A DNA stretch of 64,000 nt from the NCBI GenBank assembly GCA_963702565.1, contig CAVPDE010000024.1, positions 310,001-374,000 of the forward strand, read 5' to 3'. The stretch is from CAVPDE01 sp963702565 (lineage in GTDB: Bacteria > Desulfobacterota > DSM-4660 > Desulfatiglandales > HGW-15). The position numbers and the translations under genes were made by a program. Of this stretch, positions 1 to 7,719 are shown in pieces (the first letter of the stretch is position 1; each line of letters starts with the position of its first letter). Under the pieces are notes generated by a model. That model had not been told where the DNA came from, searched no databases, and was given only the letters and a program-made list of their open reading frames with translations.

Positions 1-93
1 GAATGCCGCGTTTTGCTCGTGGAACCTGCAGGGACCGTCAACACCGGTAGCGCAGGCGGTCAGAGGACCGCGGCGGACAATGTGTGGATATAA
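1..93 (+). CDS. Possible 3' end of an unidentified gene entering from the left edge
   Basis: Frame 1 is open from base 1 to a TAA at 91-93, giving 30 residues that include LLVEPAGTVNTG. It would converge on the kinase gene that ends at 98. The stretch is too short to assign a family, and an open frame of this length can occur by chance. It is listed because it is the only candidate content of the left edge. Confidence 0.25.
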   Translation, partial: ECRVLLVEPAGTVNTGSAGGQRTAADNVWI

Positions 94-97
94 GGCT

Positions 98-1156
98 TCA
101 TTCCGAAGGGGATGGAGCTTTCACCAAGCCCATCTCTCGCCGGATGCTTCTTTCAAGAGCTTCCGCTTCCCCGGGCTGAAGTCCTTTCCTCTTCGCGATC
201 CTGTCCAGGTAAGCTCTTTCCGCCGGCGTGATCTCTTTTGTCGCCAGCAGGCTTAGGCGCAAGAGCTCGGAATACAGCTCATGAGGCGCGTCTTCCTTGA
301 TTGCCAGGGAAAACTCCAGACAGCTCTGGGGCCTCTTGGCCTGATCCTTATCGAGGGCCTTCAAGATAGCGGCTTTGATCCTGGGACGAATGGTCCCCAC
401 TTCATCAAGCATTCTTTCCGGATCCTCGAGAGATCCCTCCATGTGATATTCCAGGAGATCCGTGAGTCTCTTTCTCTCACCCGTAGGCCACTGGCCGGTG
501 AGCATGAAGAAGAACGTCACGCCAAGCGAATAGATGTCCGAGCGGGAATCCACGTCTTCATTCAGGAGCTGCTCAGGGGACATGAACTGAAGCGTTCCGC
601 CGGGAAGCGAATCTCCCCTCATCTTCTTGCCGGAAGCCAGCATGAAAGAGAGCCCGAAGTCCACGATCTTGACCCTCCCCTGTGGATCGAGGAGGATATT
701 GGAAGGCTTGATGTCTCCGTGGATGATATTGTACTTGTGCGCAAACCCGATCCCCTCCAGCACCTGGAGAAAGATGTGGATCCCTCGCTCTACGGATAGA
801 GCGCCTTTTTCCTGTCTCTTTTCTCTGACGGCTTTTGCTTTCTTGACAATTTTCTCCAAGTCCGTGCCCTGAACATGCTGCATGACCAGACAGGGAACCC
901 CTTGATAGATAAACGCTCTGAACACCTGGACCACGTGGGGGTTGTCAAGGTTTGCCTGGATCTTAGCCTCTCTCAGGAACTGATTCCTGTACTCCTGCTT
1001 CTGAGAAAAAGGGGGAGAAAGCGCTTTAATGATGACCTTTCGCTTGAGAACAAGGTCTCTTGCAAGATAGAGCTCGCCCATCCCGCCTCTCTCAAGGCGC
1101 TGCCCAACAATGTAATCCTCGATTTGCTGTCCTGGGTGGAATTCGGGTTTAGGCAA
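98..1156 (-). CDS. Serine/threonine protein kinase, soluble, non-RD type
   Basis: A Hanks-type (eukaryote-like) kinase of 352 aa that should transfer ATP phosphate to Ser/Thr residues of unknown target proteins. Visible motifs: glycine-rich loop GGMG at 24-27, the ATP lysine in VIIK (K44), the alpha-C glutamate E63, catalytic loop HGDIKPSN (146-153), DFG at 166-168, and GTLQFMSPE near 187-195. The usual HRD is HGD, so the activation-loop-pairing arginine is missing; catalytic D148, K150 and N153 are retained. No transmembrane helix or PASTA-type sensor is seen, so it is probably cytosolic, with a roughly 60-residue helical tail. The start is TTG with an AGGGGG Shine-Dalgarno a few bases upstream. 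The gene stands alone and is divergent from cbiM. The target is unknown. Confidence 0.9.
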   Translation of the reverse strand: MPKPEFHPGQQIEDYIVGQRLERGGMGELYLARDLVLKRKVIIKALSPPFSQKQEYRNQFLREAKIQANLDNPHVVQVFRAFIYQGVPCLVMQHVQGTDLEKIVKKAKAVREKRQEKGALSVERGIHIFLQVLEGIGFAHKYNIIHGDIKPSNILLDPQGRVKIVDFGLSFMLASGKKMRGDSLPGGTLQFMSPEQLLNEDVDSRSDIYSLGVTFFFMLTGQWPTGERKRLTDLLEYHMEGSLEDPERMLDEVGTIRPRIKAAILKALDKDQAKRPQSCLEFSLAIKEDAPHELYSELLRLSLLATKEITPAERAYLDRIAKRKGLQPGEAEALERSIRREMGLVKAPSPSE

Positions 1157-1254
1157 CTCAGGTTCCCCCTCTCGTTGTTTTGAGCGATTATATCAAGAGA
1201 AACCTGAAACCTTCAATGGGGATTCAACCCCGGAGAGGGGGGCGCGAAATGGGG

Positions 1255-1283
1255 TTGACACCGGCGGGTGATTGTTTTAGGGT
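1255..1283 (+). promoter_or_regulatory. Possible sigma70 promoter for cbiMQO
   Basis: A perfect -35 TTGACA lies at 1255-1260. Seventeen bases later TAGGGT (1278-1283) is a poor -10 match. The site is followed by a leader of about 160 bases that contains the hairpin at 1351-1400. I looked for cobalamin-riboswitch landmarks in the leader and did not find them. Confidence 0.35.
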
Positions 1284-1350
1284 GAGTCAAAATATTGCAG
1301 GCCGAAGCCCGCAGAGCGTGATCTCCTGTCACTTCAGCAGAACGATTTGA

Positions 1351-1400
1351 ACCACGAAGGTCCCCGTATCACGAAGATACCCGCATTCGTGGTTTTTTTT
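1351..1400 (+). terminator. Hairpin plus T-run in the cbiM leader (terminator or attenuator)
   Basis: ACCACGAA (1351-1358) pairs with TTCGTGGT (1386-1393) and is followed directly by eight T residues. This has the form of an intrinsic terminator, but it sits about 45 bases upstream of the cbiM start. It could therefore be an attenuator of the transporter operon. It also resembles a repeat family seen again at 33792-33877, so it may simply be one of those repeats. Confidence 0.5.
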
Positions 1401-1443
1401 CACCCGGGGGAGACGAAACTCCACCGGACAGAAGGAGCACCTC

Positions 1444-2475
1444 ATGCACATGGCGGATGCCCTGATCTCCCCTGCCGTGGGCGGCACCCTGTGGGCGGCC
1501 ACAGCAGGACTGATCGGCTACAGTTCCAGAAAAGTCAAACAGGACATGGATGACCGCAGAATCCCTCTCATGGGGGTTTTGGGCGCCTTTATCTTTGCCG
1601 TTCAGATGATCAACTTCACCATCCCGGGCACCGGCTCCAGCGGCCACCTGGGAGGAGGCATGATCCTTGCCATCCTGCTCGGGCCTGCAGCCGCCTTTCT
1701 CACCCTTGCCTCGGTGCTCACGGTCCAGGCTCTTTTTTTCGCGGATGGAGGGCTTTTGGCCTTGGGATGCAACATTTTTAATCTGGGATTTTTTCCCTGT
1801 TTTGTAGCCTACCCTCTGATCTACAGGCCAGTCGTGCGAGGCAAGGTCAGCCAGAGACGCCTTGTGATCGGAGCCACCCTGTCCGCTGTGCTGGGCCTTC
1901 AACTCGGTGCTCTGGGGGTTGTCTTCGAGACTTTTTTTTCAGGCATTTCCGATCTTCCTTTCATCACCTTCCTTCTGATGATGCAACCCATCCATCTCGC
2001 CATCGGCATTGTGGAAGGTCTTGTCACCGCTGCGGTCGTTGTGTTTGTGTGGAAGGCCAAACCGGAGACCCTGGAATTGAGCGGTGCTTTGAAGCCCGGA
2101 GGAACCTCTTCTTTCAAAAGGGTTCTGGCTGGACTGCTCATGGCGGCGGCGATGGCGGGCGGTTTCATCTCCTGGTTTGCTTCAACTCACCCGGACGGTT
2201 TGGAATGGTCCATTTCCAGAAGCGCCGGCCAAGAAGAGCTTGAGCCACCGAAAAGCGGCCTTTACAGCTGGCTTGCAGACCTCCAGGAAAAGACCGCTTT
2301 TCTGCCTGACTACGGCTTCAGGGGATCCAAGAAGGAAGAGGCAGGAGACGCGTGGCCTGCCGTGGACCCCGCCACCAGTCTCTCCGGCCTGCTTGGAGGC
2401 GCTTTGACCCTGATCGCCCTGGTTCTGATCGGCGTTCTCCTGAAAAGAAGAAAGAAACACCATGTCCAACATTGA
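1444..2475 (+). CDS. cbiM: ECF-type cobalt/nickel transporter substrate-binding subunit CbiM/NikM, with fused N-type C-terminus
   Basis: The substrate-capturing membrane subunit (S component) of an energy-coupling-factor importer for Co2+ or Ni2+; 343 aa. The N-terminus MHMADA carries the family's essential Met-His-x-x-Asp metal site, which fixes the start at this ATG; GGAG lies 6 bases upstream. Several hydrophobic helices follow, including GHLGGGMILAILLGP. The C-terminal third has an extracytoplasmic segment containing HPDGLEW, the hallmark of CbiN/NikN, and then a final membrane helix and a KRRKK tail. That makes it an M-N fusion. It overlaps cbiQ by 14 bases. Whether Co or Ni is carried cannot be decided from sequence; no cobalamin genes or nickel enzymes are adjacent. 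Confidence 0.92.
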   Translation: MHMADALISPAVGGTLWAATAGLIGYSSRKVKQDMDDRRIPLMGVLGAFIFAVQMINFTIPGTGSSGHLGGGMILAILLGPAAAFLTLASVLTVQALFFADGGLLALGCNIFNLGFFPCFVAYPLIYRPVVRGKVSQRRLVIGATLSAVLGLQLGALGVVFETFFSGISDLPFITFLLMMQPIHLAIGIVEGLVTAAVVVFVWKAKPETLELSGALKPGGTSSFKRVLAGLLMAAAMAGGFISWFASTHPDGLEWSISRSAGQEELEPPKSGLYSWLADLQEKTAFLPDYGFRGSKKEEAGDAWPAVDPATSLSGLLGGALTLIALVLIGVLLKRRKKHHVQH

Positions 2476-3274
2476 GTCCACCTTCTTTGACATCGGCACC
2501 ATGGATACGATTTCCAGGCAGGACACCTTCGTCCATCGCTTGGACCCTCGAATCAAGGTGCTCACGACGCTGGTTTTCATCGTGTGTGTGGTCTCTTTCG
2601 GAAAGCATGACATCTCTGCCCTCGTTCCCTTTCTGGTCTACCCTCTTTTCCTGGTGGTCCTCGGGGACTTACCTGTAGCCTATCTCCTGAGAAAATTGAC
2701 CTTCGCCGCTCCTTTCGCGGTCCTCATCGGGATATTCAATCCCCTCCTTGATCGGGAGGTGCTCCTCCAGATCGGGGCGGTCGGCATCTCGGGAGGATGG
2801 GTCTCCTTTATGTCGATCCTGCTGCGCTTCACGATGACCGTGGGAGCCGCCTTGATTCTCATTGCGACCACAGGCTACCACTCGGTGTGCATGGCCCTGG
2901 AGAAGATGGGGGTCCCCCAGGTCTTCGTGGTTCAGCTCCTTTTCCTTTACCGGTATCTCTTTGTTCTGGTCGACGAGGCTTCCCGAATGGTCAGAGCCCG
3001 CTCCCTTCGCTCCTTTCAGGGCAAAGGATTGGGTATGAGGGTGTTCGGCTCCATGGCCGGGCACCTGCTGTTGCGCACCATGGGTCGTGCGCAGCGGATT
3101 CACCTGGCCATGCTCTGCAGGGGTTTTGAAGGCACCATCCGGCCTTTTCACCCTATGAGAGTCCGTGGGTGGGAGGTGATGTTCCTTCTCGGGTGGTCGG
3201 TCCTTTTCGTTATGATGCGCCTCTACAATGGGCCTCGGCTTCTCGGCACATGGATCCAGGGGTTTATCTCATGA
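2462..3274 (+). CDS. cbiQ: ECF transporter transmembrane subunit CbiQ
   Basis: The T component of the cobalt/nickel ECF importer, 270 aa. It couples the ATPase CbiO to the substrate subunit CbiM in the inner membrane. Several hydrophobic helices are visible. Two Ala-Arg-x-type coupling motifs are present in the expected cytoplasmic region, RARSLRSF and AMLCRGFEG; in this family they dock into the ATPase groove. The gene starts inside the end of cbiM and its stop overlaps the cbiO start as ATGA, indicating translational coupling of all three subunits. Confidence 0.93.
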   Translation: MSNIESTFFDIGTMDTISRQDTFVHRLDPRIKVLTTLVFIVCVVSFGKHDISALVPFLVYPLFLVVLGDLPVAYLLRKLTFAAPFAVLIGIFNPLLDREVLLQIGAVGISGGWVSFMSILLRFTMTVGAALILIATTGYHSVCMALEKMGVPQVFVVQLLFLYRYLFVLVDEASRMVRARSLRSFQGKGLGMRVFGSMAGHLLLRTMGRAQRIHLAMLCRGFEGTIRPFHPMRVRGWEVMFLLGWSVLFVMMRLYNGPRLLGTWIQGFIS

Positions 3275-4047
3275 GTCACCACATCGTTGAAGTCAAGGAT
3301 CTCAGGTACACCTATCCGGACGGGACGCCTGCCCTTCAAGGGATGAGTTTTCGCGTGGTGCACGGGGAATCGGTTGCGATTGTGGGTGCAAACGGAGCGG
3401 GAAAATCGACCCTTCTCCTGCATCTGAACGGGTATCTGGCACCCAAGGGAGGGGAAATCCGCATCGGGGACTATCCGCTGACCAAGAAAACACTGCAGAC
3501 GGTTCGACGCACGGTGGGAATGGTCTTCCAGGACCCGGACGATCAGCTCTTCATGCCTACCGTCTATGATGACGTGGCCTTCGGCCCTTTGAACCTGGGG
3601 CTTCCCACCGCAGAAGTGGAGAGCCGGGTGCTCAACGCCCTTTCCGTGGTGGATACGCTCCATCTGAAGAGCCGCCCCCCATACAAGCTCTCAAGAGGAG
3701 AGAAACGCGCCGTTGCCATTGCCTCGGTTCTGTCCATGTCTCCCGACATCCTGGTGATGGATGAACCCACCTCCGACCTGGATCCAAGGGCAAGGCGAAA
3801 ACTCATCGAACTCCTGAAGACCTTCAAGCACACCAAAATCATCGCCACCCACGATCTGGACATGGTCGTCGACCTGTGCGAGCGCACCATCGTGATCTAC
3901 AACGGCCGTGTCACTGCCGACGGCCCCACGCTCGAGATTTTCGAGAATCAAGCCGTTCTCGCCGAAAGCCACCTTGAGAAACCCCTGGGGATGCAAGGCT
4001 GCCCGGTGTGCGGGAACTCTGTGCAACAGTTTAGCTCTTTGAAATAA
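3271..4047 (+). CDS. cbiO: ECF transporter ATP-binding subunit CbiO
   Basis: The ATPase that powers Co2+/Ni2+ uptake with CbiM and CbiQ; 258 aa from the ATG overlapping the cbiQ stop. A longer frame begins at 3169 but lies inside cbiQ. Motifs: Walker A GANGAGKST, Q-loop FQDPDDQLF, signature LSRGEK (Arg in place of the usual Gly), Walker B ILVMDEPT with D-loop SDLDP, and the switch histidine in ATHD. The last residues, after a CPVC pair, are encoded by the left arm of the inverted-repeat element at 4030-4343. The native C-terminus may therefore have been replaced by that insertion. Confidence 0.93.
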   Translation: MSHHIVEVKDLRYTYPDGTPALQGMSFRVVHGESVAIVGANGAGKSTLLLHLNGYLAPKGGEIRIGDYPLTKKTLQTVRRTVGMVFQDPDDQLFMPTVYDDVAFGPLNLGLPTAEVESRVLNALSVVDTLHLKSRPPYKLSRGEKRAVAIASVLSMSPDILVMDEPTSDLDPRARRKLIELLKTFKHTKIIATHDLDMVVDLCERTIVIYNGRVTADGPTLEIFENQAVLAESHLEKPLGMQGCPVCGNSVQQFSSLK

Positions 4048-4343
4048 ACACAGAAAAAGGCCACGGGGGCCCCTCCAAAAACAGAACAACGAAGACGCCA
4101 CACCTCAGAGGCAAGCTCCAGGTCATGGGTGAGGCGGGCGGAGGGCTACCGGGGTACTCGCCATGTCATACCCAGCTGACAGGTGCCGGTGAAACCCTGG
4201 TCGCCTTCGGCGCCGCCAGAGGCGGGTAAACCTCGCCGCCCGCCTTCGCTGCCCCTTATCTGCAGAGTCTTTCCCGCACACTCTTCATTTTCTGTTTTTG
4301 GAGGGACTCCCGTGGCCTGAGCCATCCATTTCAAAGAGCTAAA
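4030..4343. mobile_element. MITE-like element with about 52-bp imperfect inverted termini
   Basis: The left arm (4030-4084, from TTTAGCTCTTTGAAA through CCTCCAAAAACAG) is a near-complete inverted copy of the right arm (4292-4343, CTGTTTTTGGAGGG through TTTCAAAGAGCTAAA). Similarity continues a few bases inward. The roughly 200-bp core is GC-rich and can form nested hairpins, for example GGCGGG with CCCGCC, and GGTACTCGCC-type arms. There is no transposase. A 62-codon open frame on the minus strand (4146-4334) exists but looks incidental. The left arm supplies the stop codon of cbiO. The element also accounts for the whole gap between cbiO and the next gene. I did not find a convincing target-site duplication. 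Confidence 0.6.
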
Positions 4344-4382
4344 CGGTTACAACGCTGCGGGCTCTGCGAGAGGCCCGCTGTC

Positions 4383-5237
4383 TCAGTAGCTCTCCTTCAA
4401 GAATCCTCGGACCTCGGCGTACTTGTCCGGAGCCACCACCAGGAGATGGTCTTCGATTCTTCCTTCATCCATGTATTCGCTCAGAAAGAATTCCTTTCCG
4501 TCCATCTTGTACATTTTACCGCCTGCGGCTTCGAGGATCACAGCTGCCGCAGCCAGATCCTTGTAGGACTCGCTCCCTAGAACGGCCGCCTCAGCGCGCC
4601 CCATGGCCACGTAGCAGATGTGGGCGGCCGTGCAGCCCAGGGACCGGATCTTGCCAGGGAAACGGCATTGATACCGCTGGTGAAACCGCGAGTAGGTCAA
4701 GAGGAGGCTTTCATCGTTGATCTCTTCTTGAGAGGAAACATGGATCTGCTTCTGTCCCCACATGGCCTTGTGCCCGGCCTGGGCGCGGAAAAGATCTCCT
4801 GTGACCGGCAGATGAAAAATGCCGAACACGGGCCAGTAGTTCTCGAAAAGCGCAACCGACGTTCCCCACACCGGGATTCCTGCCTGAAAGTTGGCGACCC
4901 CGTCCAGAGGATCGTAGATCCACAGGTACCTCTTTGCCCCGTGAGTGTACCCATCGTCGCCCCGGTCGCTCTTGTAGACCTTGTGATCCGGAAAACGGGC
5001 AAAAAGCTGGTCCTGAAAGAATTCTCTCAGTTGAAGCTCCGCCTCGGTCACGAGCCCTTCATCGAATTTCACGTCCTTTTGCCCTTTGCCGTAAAAGGAC
5101 AGGGCTTTTTCTCCGCAATGGTGGATCACGTCGATCGCGAACTTCAACAGATCGTCGATTTTCTCATGTCCCGAACTCACTTTTTCCTTTCCTCGCTTTG
5201 TTGTCACGGCTTTCCCTCTCTCATCAGGTTCATTCAT
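4383..5237 (-). CDS. Inositol monophosphatase family protein with altered metal site
   Basis: A 284-aa protein of the IMPase/FBPase/CysQ superfamily, Mg2+-dependent phosphatases acting on inositol phosphates, PAP or sugar phosphates. The core motif IYDPLDGVANF (family DPxDGTxNF) and the C-terminal KDLAAAAVILEAAGG helix are present. The usual G-E-E metal ligand segment reads KSDRGDDGY, so one metal-binding glutamate seems displaced and activity is uncertain. No good ribosome site precedes the ATG at 5237. The in-frame GTG at 5180 has AGGAAAGGA 5 bases upstream and could be the true start (265 aa). It follows trmL closely and is probably cotranscribed. The substrate is unknown. Confidence 0.8.
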   Translation of the reverse strand: MNEPDERGKAVTTKRGKEKVSSGHEKIDDLLKFAIDVIHHCGEKALSFYGKGQKDVKFDEGLVTEAELQLREFFQDQLFARFPDHKVYKSDRGDDGYTHGAKRYLWIYDPLDGVANFQAGIPVWGTSVALFENYWPVFGIFHLPVTGDLFRAQAGHKAMWGQKQIHVSSQEEINDESLLLTYSRFHQRYQCRFPGKIRSLGCTAAHICYVAMGRAEAAVLGSESYKDLAAAAVILEAAGGKMYKMDGKEFFLSEYMDEGRIEDHLLVVAPDKYAEVRGFLKESY

Positions 5238-5243
5238 AGATGC

Positions 5244-5708
5244 TCAGAATCTTCCCATCCTGTGCAAGTAATGATAAACGACGATTCCAGCGGCAGTGGA
5301 GAGATTCAAACTCCGAACCTTTCCCCAAATGGGAATTCGGTAACACGCATACGCCTCCCTGATGGACAGGGGAAGACCGACCGTCTCCTTGCCGAAGAGC
5401 AGATAATCGCCTTGATGAACTTCAGCTTTCGGATAGTCCTCAGACGCATGGCTGCTGAAGGCGATCAGCCGCCCCTCTTTCTTGCTCGCCAGAAATGCTT
5501 CAAAGCTCTCGTGATAACACAGGTCTATCTCAGACCAGTAATCAAGCCCCGCCCGCTTCAAGTGCTTGTCGTCCACCTTGAAACCCAGAGGGTGAATCAG
5601 GTGTAGGCGAAGTTCCGCAGCCCCGCACAACCTGGCTATGTTGCCCGCGTTTGCCGGGATCTCGGGCTGATGCAGAACCACATGGAGATACGGACTCATT
5701 CGTATCAT
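5244..5708 (-). CDS. trmL: tRNA (cytidine/uridine-34 2'-O)-methyltransferase TrmL
   Basis: A SPOUT-family methyltransferase that 2'-O-methylates the wobble nucleotide of tRNA-Leu isoacceptors using SAM; 154 aa, normal for the family. Motif 1 PANAGNIARLC, motif 2 LLFGKETVGLP and motif 3 IPIWGKVRSLNLSTA form the trefoil-knot SAM site. Its start overlaps the stop of the DUF2889 gene as ATGA. The next gene begins 6 bases after its stop, so it sits inside an operon. A second ATG three codons in could serve as start. Confidence 0.92.
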   Translation of the reverse strand: MIRMSPYLHVVLHQPEIPANAGNIARLCGAAELRLHLIHPLGFKVDDKHLKRAGLDYWSEIDLCYHESFEAFLASKKEGRLIAFSSHASEDYPKAEVHQGDYLLFGKETVGLPLSIREAYACYRIPIWGKVRSLNLSTAAGIVVYHYLHRMGRF

Positions 5709-6280
5709 GAGGAGGCTTTACGGCCTTCAAGAAATTCCTTGATCTCCTGCATGATGGGGCCGTCCTTTCGCCACATGCTGCAGCTGTTCAACAGATAGGA
5801 CAGTCCCTCAATCTCCTCCAAAGAGCCGGGCGGCGGCTCGGGCTTTCTCATCTTGTGAGTCCAGTACCCGTGGAGCGCCTCCTGCACCATGACGGTCAGG
5901 AGATGGGTCAAGTGAGCACACCCTTCCACTCCTCCGATGAGCTTGTGGACTTTTTCTCCGAATCCGCTCTTGATCTTGAATCCGATGATTTTCTTGACGC
6001 TCTCGCGGGTGGTGACGCAGAGCGGCATAGGGATATGCGGCATCTCCGCTTCCGCGTCGAGGATCCGCAGCGGGAGCCCCCCGATCAGAAGGCGTATGAT
6101 CATGTGATGGACCACGCCTTTCTCCCTCCTCTGACCCGAAAGCTCGTAGATGGGCCTGAAGCGTTCATCCCTCAAGATGCCCTCCACGACCACCTTGTTG
6201 TCATCCAGAGCATAGGTGCTCATGTCCAGAACTCTCTGGTGAACTCGGTTTTGCTTTTTGATTGTTTCACCCAGCTTCAT
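5705..6280 (-). CDS. DUF2889 family protein
   Basis: Conserved protein of unknown function, about 191 aa from the ATG at 6280 (KLGETIKKQNRVHQR), which has AGGAAA about 11 bases upstream. An in-frame extension to 6337 has no better support. The pattern matches DUF2889: a hydrophobic strand ending MHxxDxxxA-like residues (RILDAEAEMPHIPMPLC), then GFGEKVHKLIGGVEGCAHLTHLL. The conserved His/Asp/Cys/His positions hint at a metal or redox site, but I cannot name a reaction. It is translationally coupled to trmL. Confidence 0.75.
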   Translation of the reverse strand: MKLGETIKKQNRVHQRVLDMSTYALDDNKVVVEGILRDERFRPIYELSGQRREKGVVHHMIIRLLIGGLPLRILDAEAEMPHIPMPLCVTTRESVKKIIGFKIKSGFGEKVHKLIGGVEGCAHLTHLLTVMVQEALHGYWTHKMRKPEPPPGSLEEIEGLSYLLNSCSMWRKDGPIMQEIKEFLEGRKASS

Positions 6281-6368
6281 CGCATTGCTGTTTCCTTTTT
6301 TTGTGCTGACTTTCTCTTTCACCCCCCAACTCGACACCCCGGCGTCTATCGAAAACCCTTAGGTTCGC

Positions 6369-6491
6369 GGGCTCCTCAAAAACGGCCAGATGCAAGGCGG
6401 CCGAAACCCCGAGGATTGAGGCGTACATTCCAGTACGTCGCAACGACGAGGGGTGAGGGCAACGCCGTAGATGGGCGTTTTTCAGGAGCCC
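6369..6491. repeat. Palindromic intergenic repeat (GGGCTCCT-AAAAACG family)
   Basis: The terminal arms GGGCTCCTCAAAAACGGCCA (from 6369) and the inverse of TGGGCGTTTTTCAGGAGCCC (ending 6491) pair almost perfectly around a core containing TACATTCCAGTACGT. It lies between the Cys-rich mini-gene and the DUF2889 start region. Elements with this architecture are, from memory, common between genes in Desulfobacterota. Confidence 0.65.
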
Positions 6492-6492
6492 A

Positions 6493-6696
6493 CTAAAAGG
6501 GACGGAGAGAGCCGCAGTCCGGACACTGCCAGTTGACTCCGCTGCACGTGAACCCCCACAGGTTCTCCTCCATGCAGGTGTTGCAGATCTGGAAACCGCA
6601 GGAGCAGGTCCAGCAAAAAGGCTGCTCCTTCCCGCAGCAGCTACACCGGTAAGACTCTTTTCTCCGCTCTTTTCTTTGACGGGGTTTCTGTTCCAT
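6493..6696 (-). CDS. Cys-rich zinc-ribbon mini-protein
   Basis: A 67-aa protein with eleven cysteines arranged as CxCC, CxxCxC, CxxC, a lone C, and CxxC (ending CPDCGSLRPF). A basic, Arg/Lys-rich N-terminus precedes the Cys region. The spacing suggests two or three zinc-ribbon or rubredoxin-like knuckles. No enzyme motif is visible. It sits 19 bases after the MBL hydrolase in the same direction. The function is unknown; nucleic-acid or protein binding is only a guess. It is not overlapped by any better coding frame. Confidence 0.65.
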   Translation of the reverse strand: MEQKPRQRKERRKESYRCSCCGKEQPFCWTCSCGFQICNTCMEENLWGFTCSGVNWQCPDCGSLRPF

Positions 6697-6715
6697 GAAC
6701 CGACCTGGAACGCAC

Positions 6716-7486
6716 TCAGACAGCCAACTCCATCATCGGCAGCACGCAGGCCTGGTCGCTGACCAGGACCCTGGCCCTGAGTCCTGACAGGGCCTTCTTC
6801 GAAGCCTGAATCGCCTTTTCGGGATGATTGTTCGTCTCGCTCAAGTGGGCCAGGACAACCGTATTCAACGCATGATGACAGAGCGTCTTCAACAATCCCC
6901 CGGCCTGCTCATTGGAGAGGTGTCCCTCAGGCCCCTTGATCCGCCGCTTGAGCTCCAGCGGATAAGGCCCTTCCTCCAGCATTCTCTCATCGTGGTTGAA
7001 CTCCAGGACCAGGGCATGGCACCCTCGAAGCCGGTCCTCGACCACAGGGGTGCTCCGCCCGAGATCCGTGATGATCCCCAGTCTTGCTCCGTCCGTGTGA
7101 ACCACGAGCCCCACCGGGTCCGCTGCATCATGGCACTTGGTGAAAGTCTCAATGCACAGACCGTGAAGGGTGATCGGATAACCCGTTTGGAATACGACAG
7201 GCTTTGAAAGGTTCCCCAGGGTTTTCAATGCCCTTTTCAAGGTCAACCGATTGGCGTAAACGGGCAGGTCGAAGCGCCGCGCCAGGGGGCCGGCGCCGCG
7301 GATGTGATCTATGTGCTCGTGGGTCAGGAGGATGGCGTCCAGTCCAGCCGGGTCGATCCCGGCCTTTTCCATTCTCCGGACCAGTTCCTCGCCGCTCAAC
7401 CCTGCATCAATCAAGACCCGCGCTTCTGCGGCTTCCACATAACACGCATTCCCGCTGCTTCCCGAGGCAAGAACCGCAAATCGCAA
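6716..7486 (-). CDS. MBL-fold metallohydrolase, YycJ/WalJ-like
   Basis: A metallo-beta-lactamase-fold hydrolase of 256 aa from a TTG start at 7486. I prefer that start because family members begin with M-R-F-x-V-L-A-S-G-S and AGGA lies just upstream; a longer frame to 7549 lacks both. Metal ligands: THEHIDH at 55-61 (H56, H58, D60, H61), TKCHDA (His), TDLG (Asp) and VLAHLSETNNHP (His). Members of this subfamily are putative double-strand exonucleases or phosphodiesterases; the substrate here is unproven. The downstream mini-protein is probably cotranscribed. Confidence 0.85.
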   Translation of the reverse strand: MRFAVLASGSSGNACYVEAAEARVLIDAGLSGEELVRRMEKAGIDPAGLDAILLTHEHIDHIRGAGPLARRFDLPVYANRLTLKRALKTLGNLSKPVVFQTGYPITLHGLCIETFTKCHDAADPVGLVVHTDGARLGIITDLGRSTPVVEDRLRGCHALVLEFNHDERMLEEGPYPLELKRRIKGPEGHLSNEQAGGLLKTLCHHALNTVVLAHLSETNNHPEKAIQASKKALSGLRARVLVSDQACVLPMMELAV

Positions 7487-7534
7487 TGATCCTGCTTTCA
7501 ATATCGCACCCAGTCTAGAAAAATCAGGTTCAGA

Positions 7535-7615
7535 AATCCAAAATTCCAAATATCCAAAACATGCCGTTCGAAGAGCGCAGCGTTTCTGTTTTTGTCATTG
7601 GAATTTTGGTCATTT
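7535..7615. repeat. Inverted repeat with CCAAAATTCCAA arms
   Basis: CCAAAATTCCAAA (7538-7550) is the inverse of TTGGAATTTTGG (7598-7609). It is embedded in AT-rich words (AAATCC, GGATTTCGAATTTCG) continuing to about 7655. It fills the dut to MBL-hydrolase gap. No promoter stands out here. Confidence 0.6.
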
Positions 7616-7719
7616 GGGACTTGTTTCGGATTTCGAATTTCGTGCTTCGGATTTACAGTCCCTCAAGAACCCCGCGAAGCTCTTTACGCAACTTGTAGCA
7701 CGAATGAACCCGGTGCTGA

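Noticed and set aside
1157..1443. Cobalamin riboswitch before cbiM
   Set aside because: No B12-box or conserved junction sequence found in either strand; only a hairpin with a T-run.
4146..4334. 62-codon minus-strand frame inside the inverted-repeat element
   Set aside because: Starts in an arm, composition follows the repeat, no ribosome site; treated as incidental.
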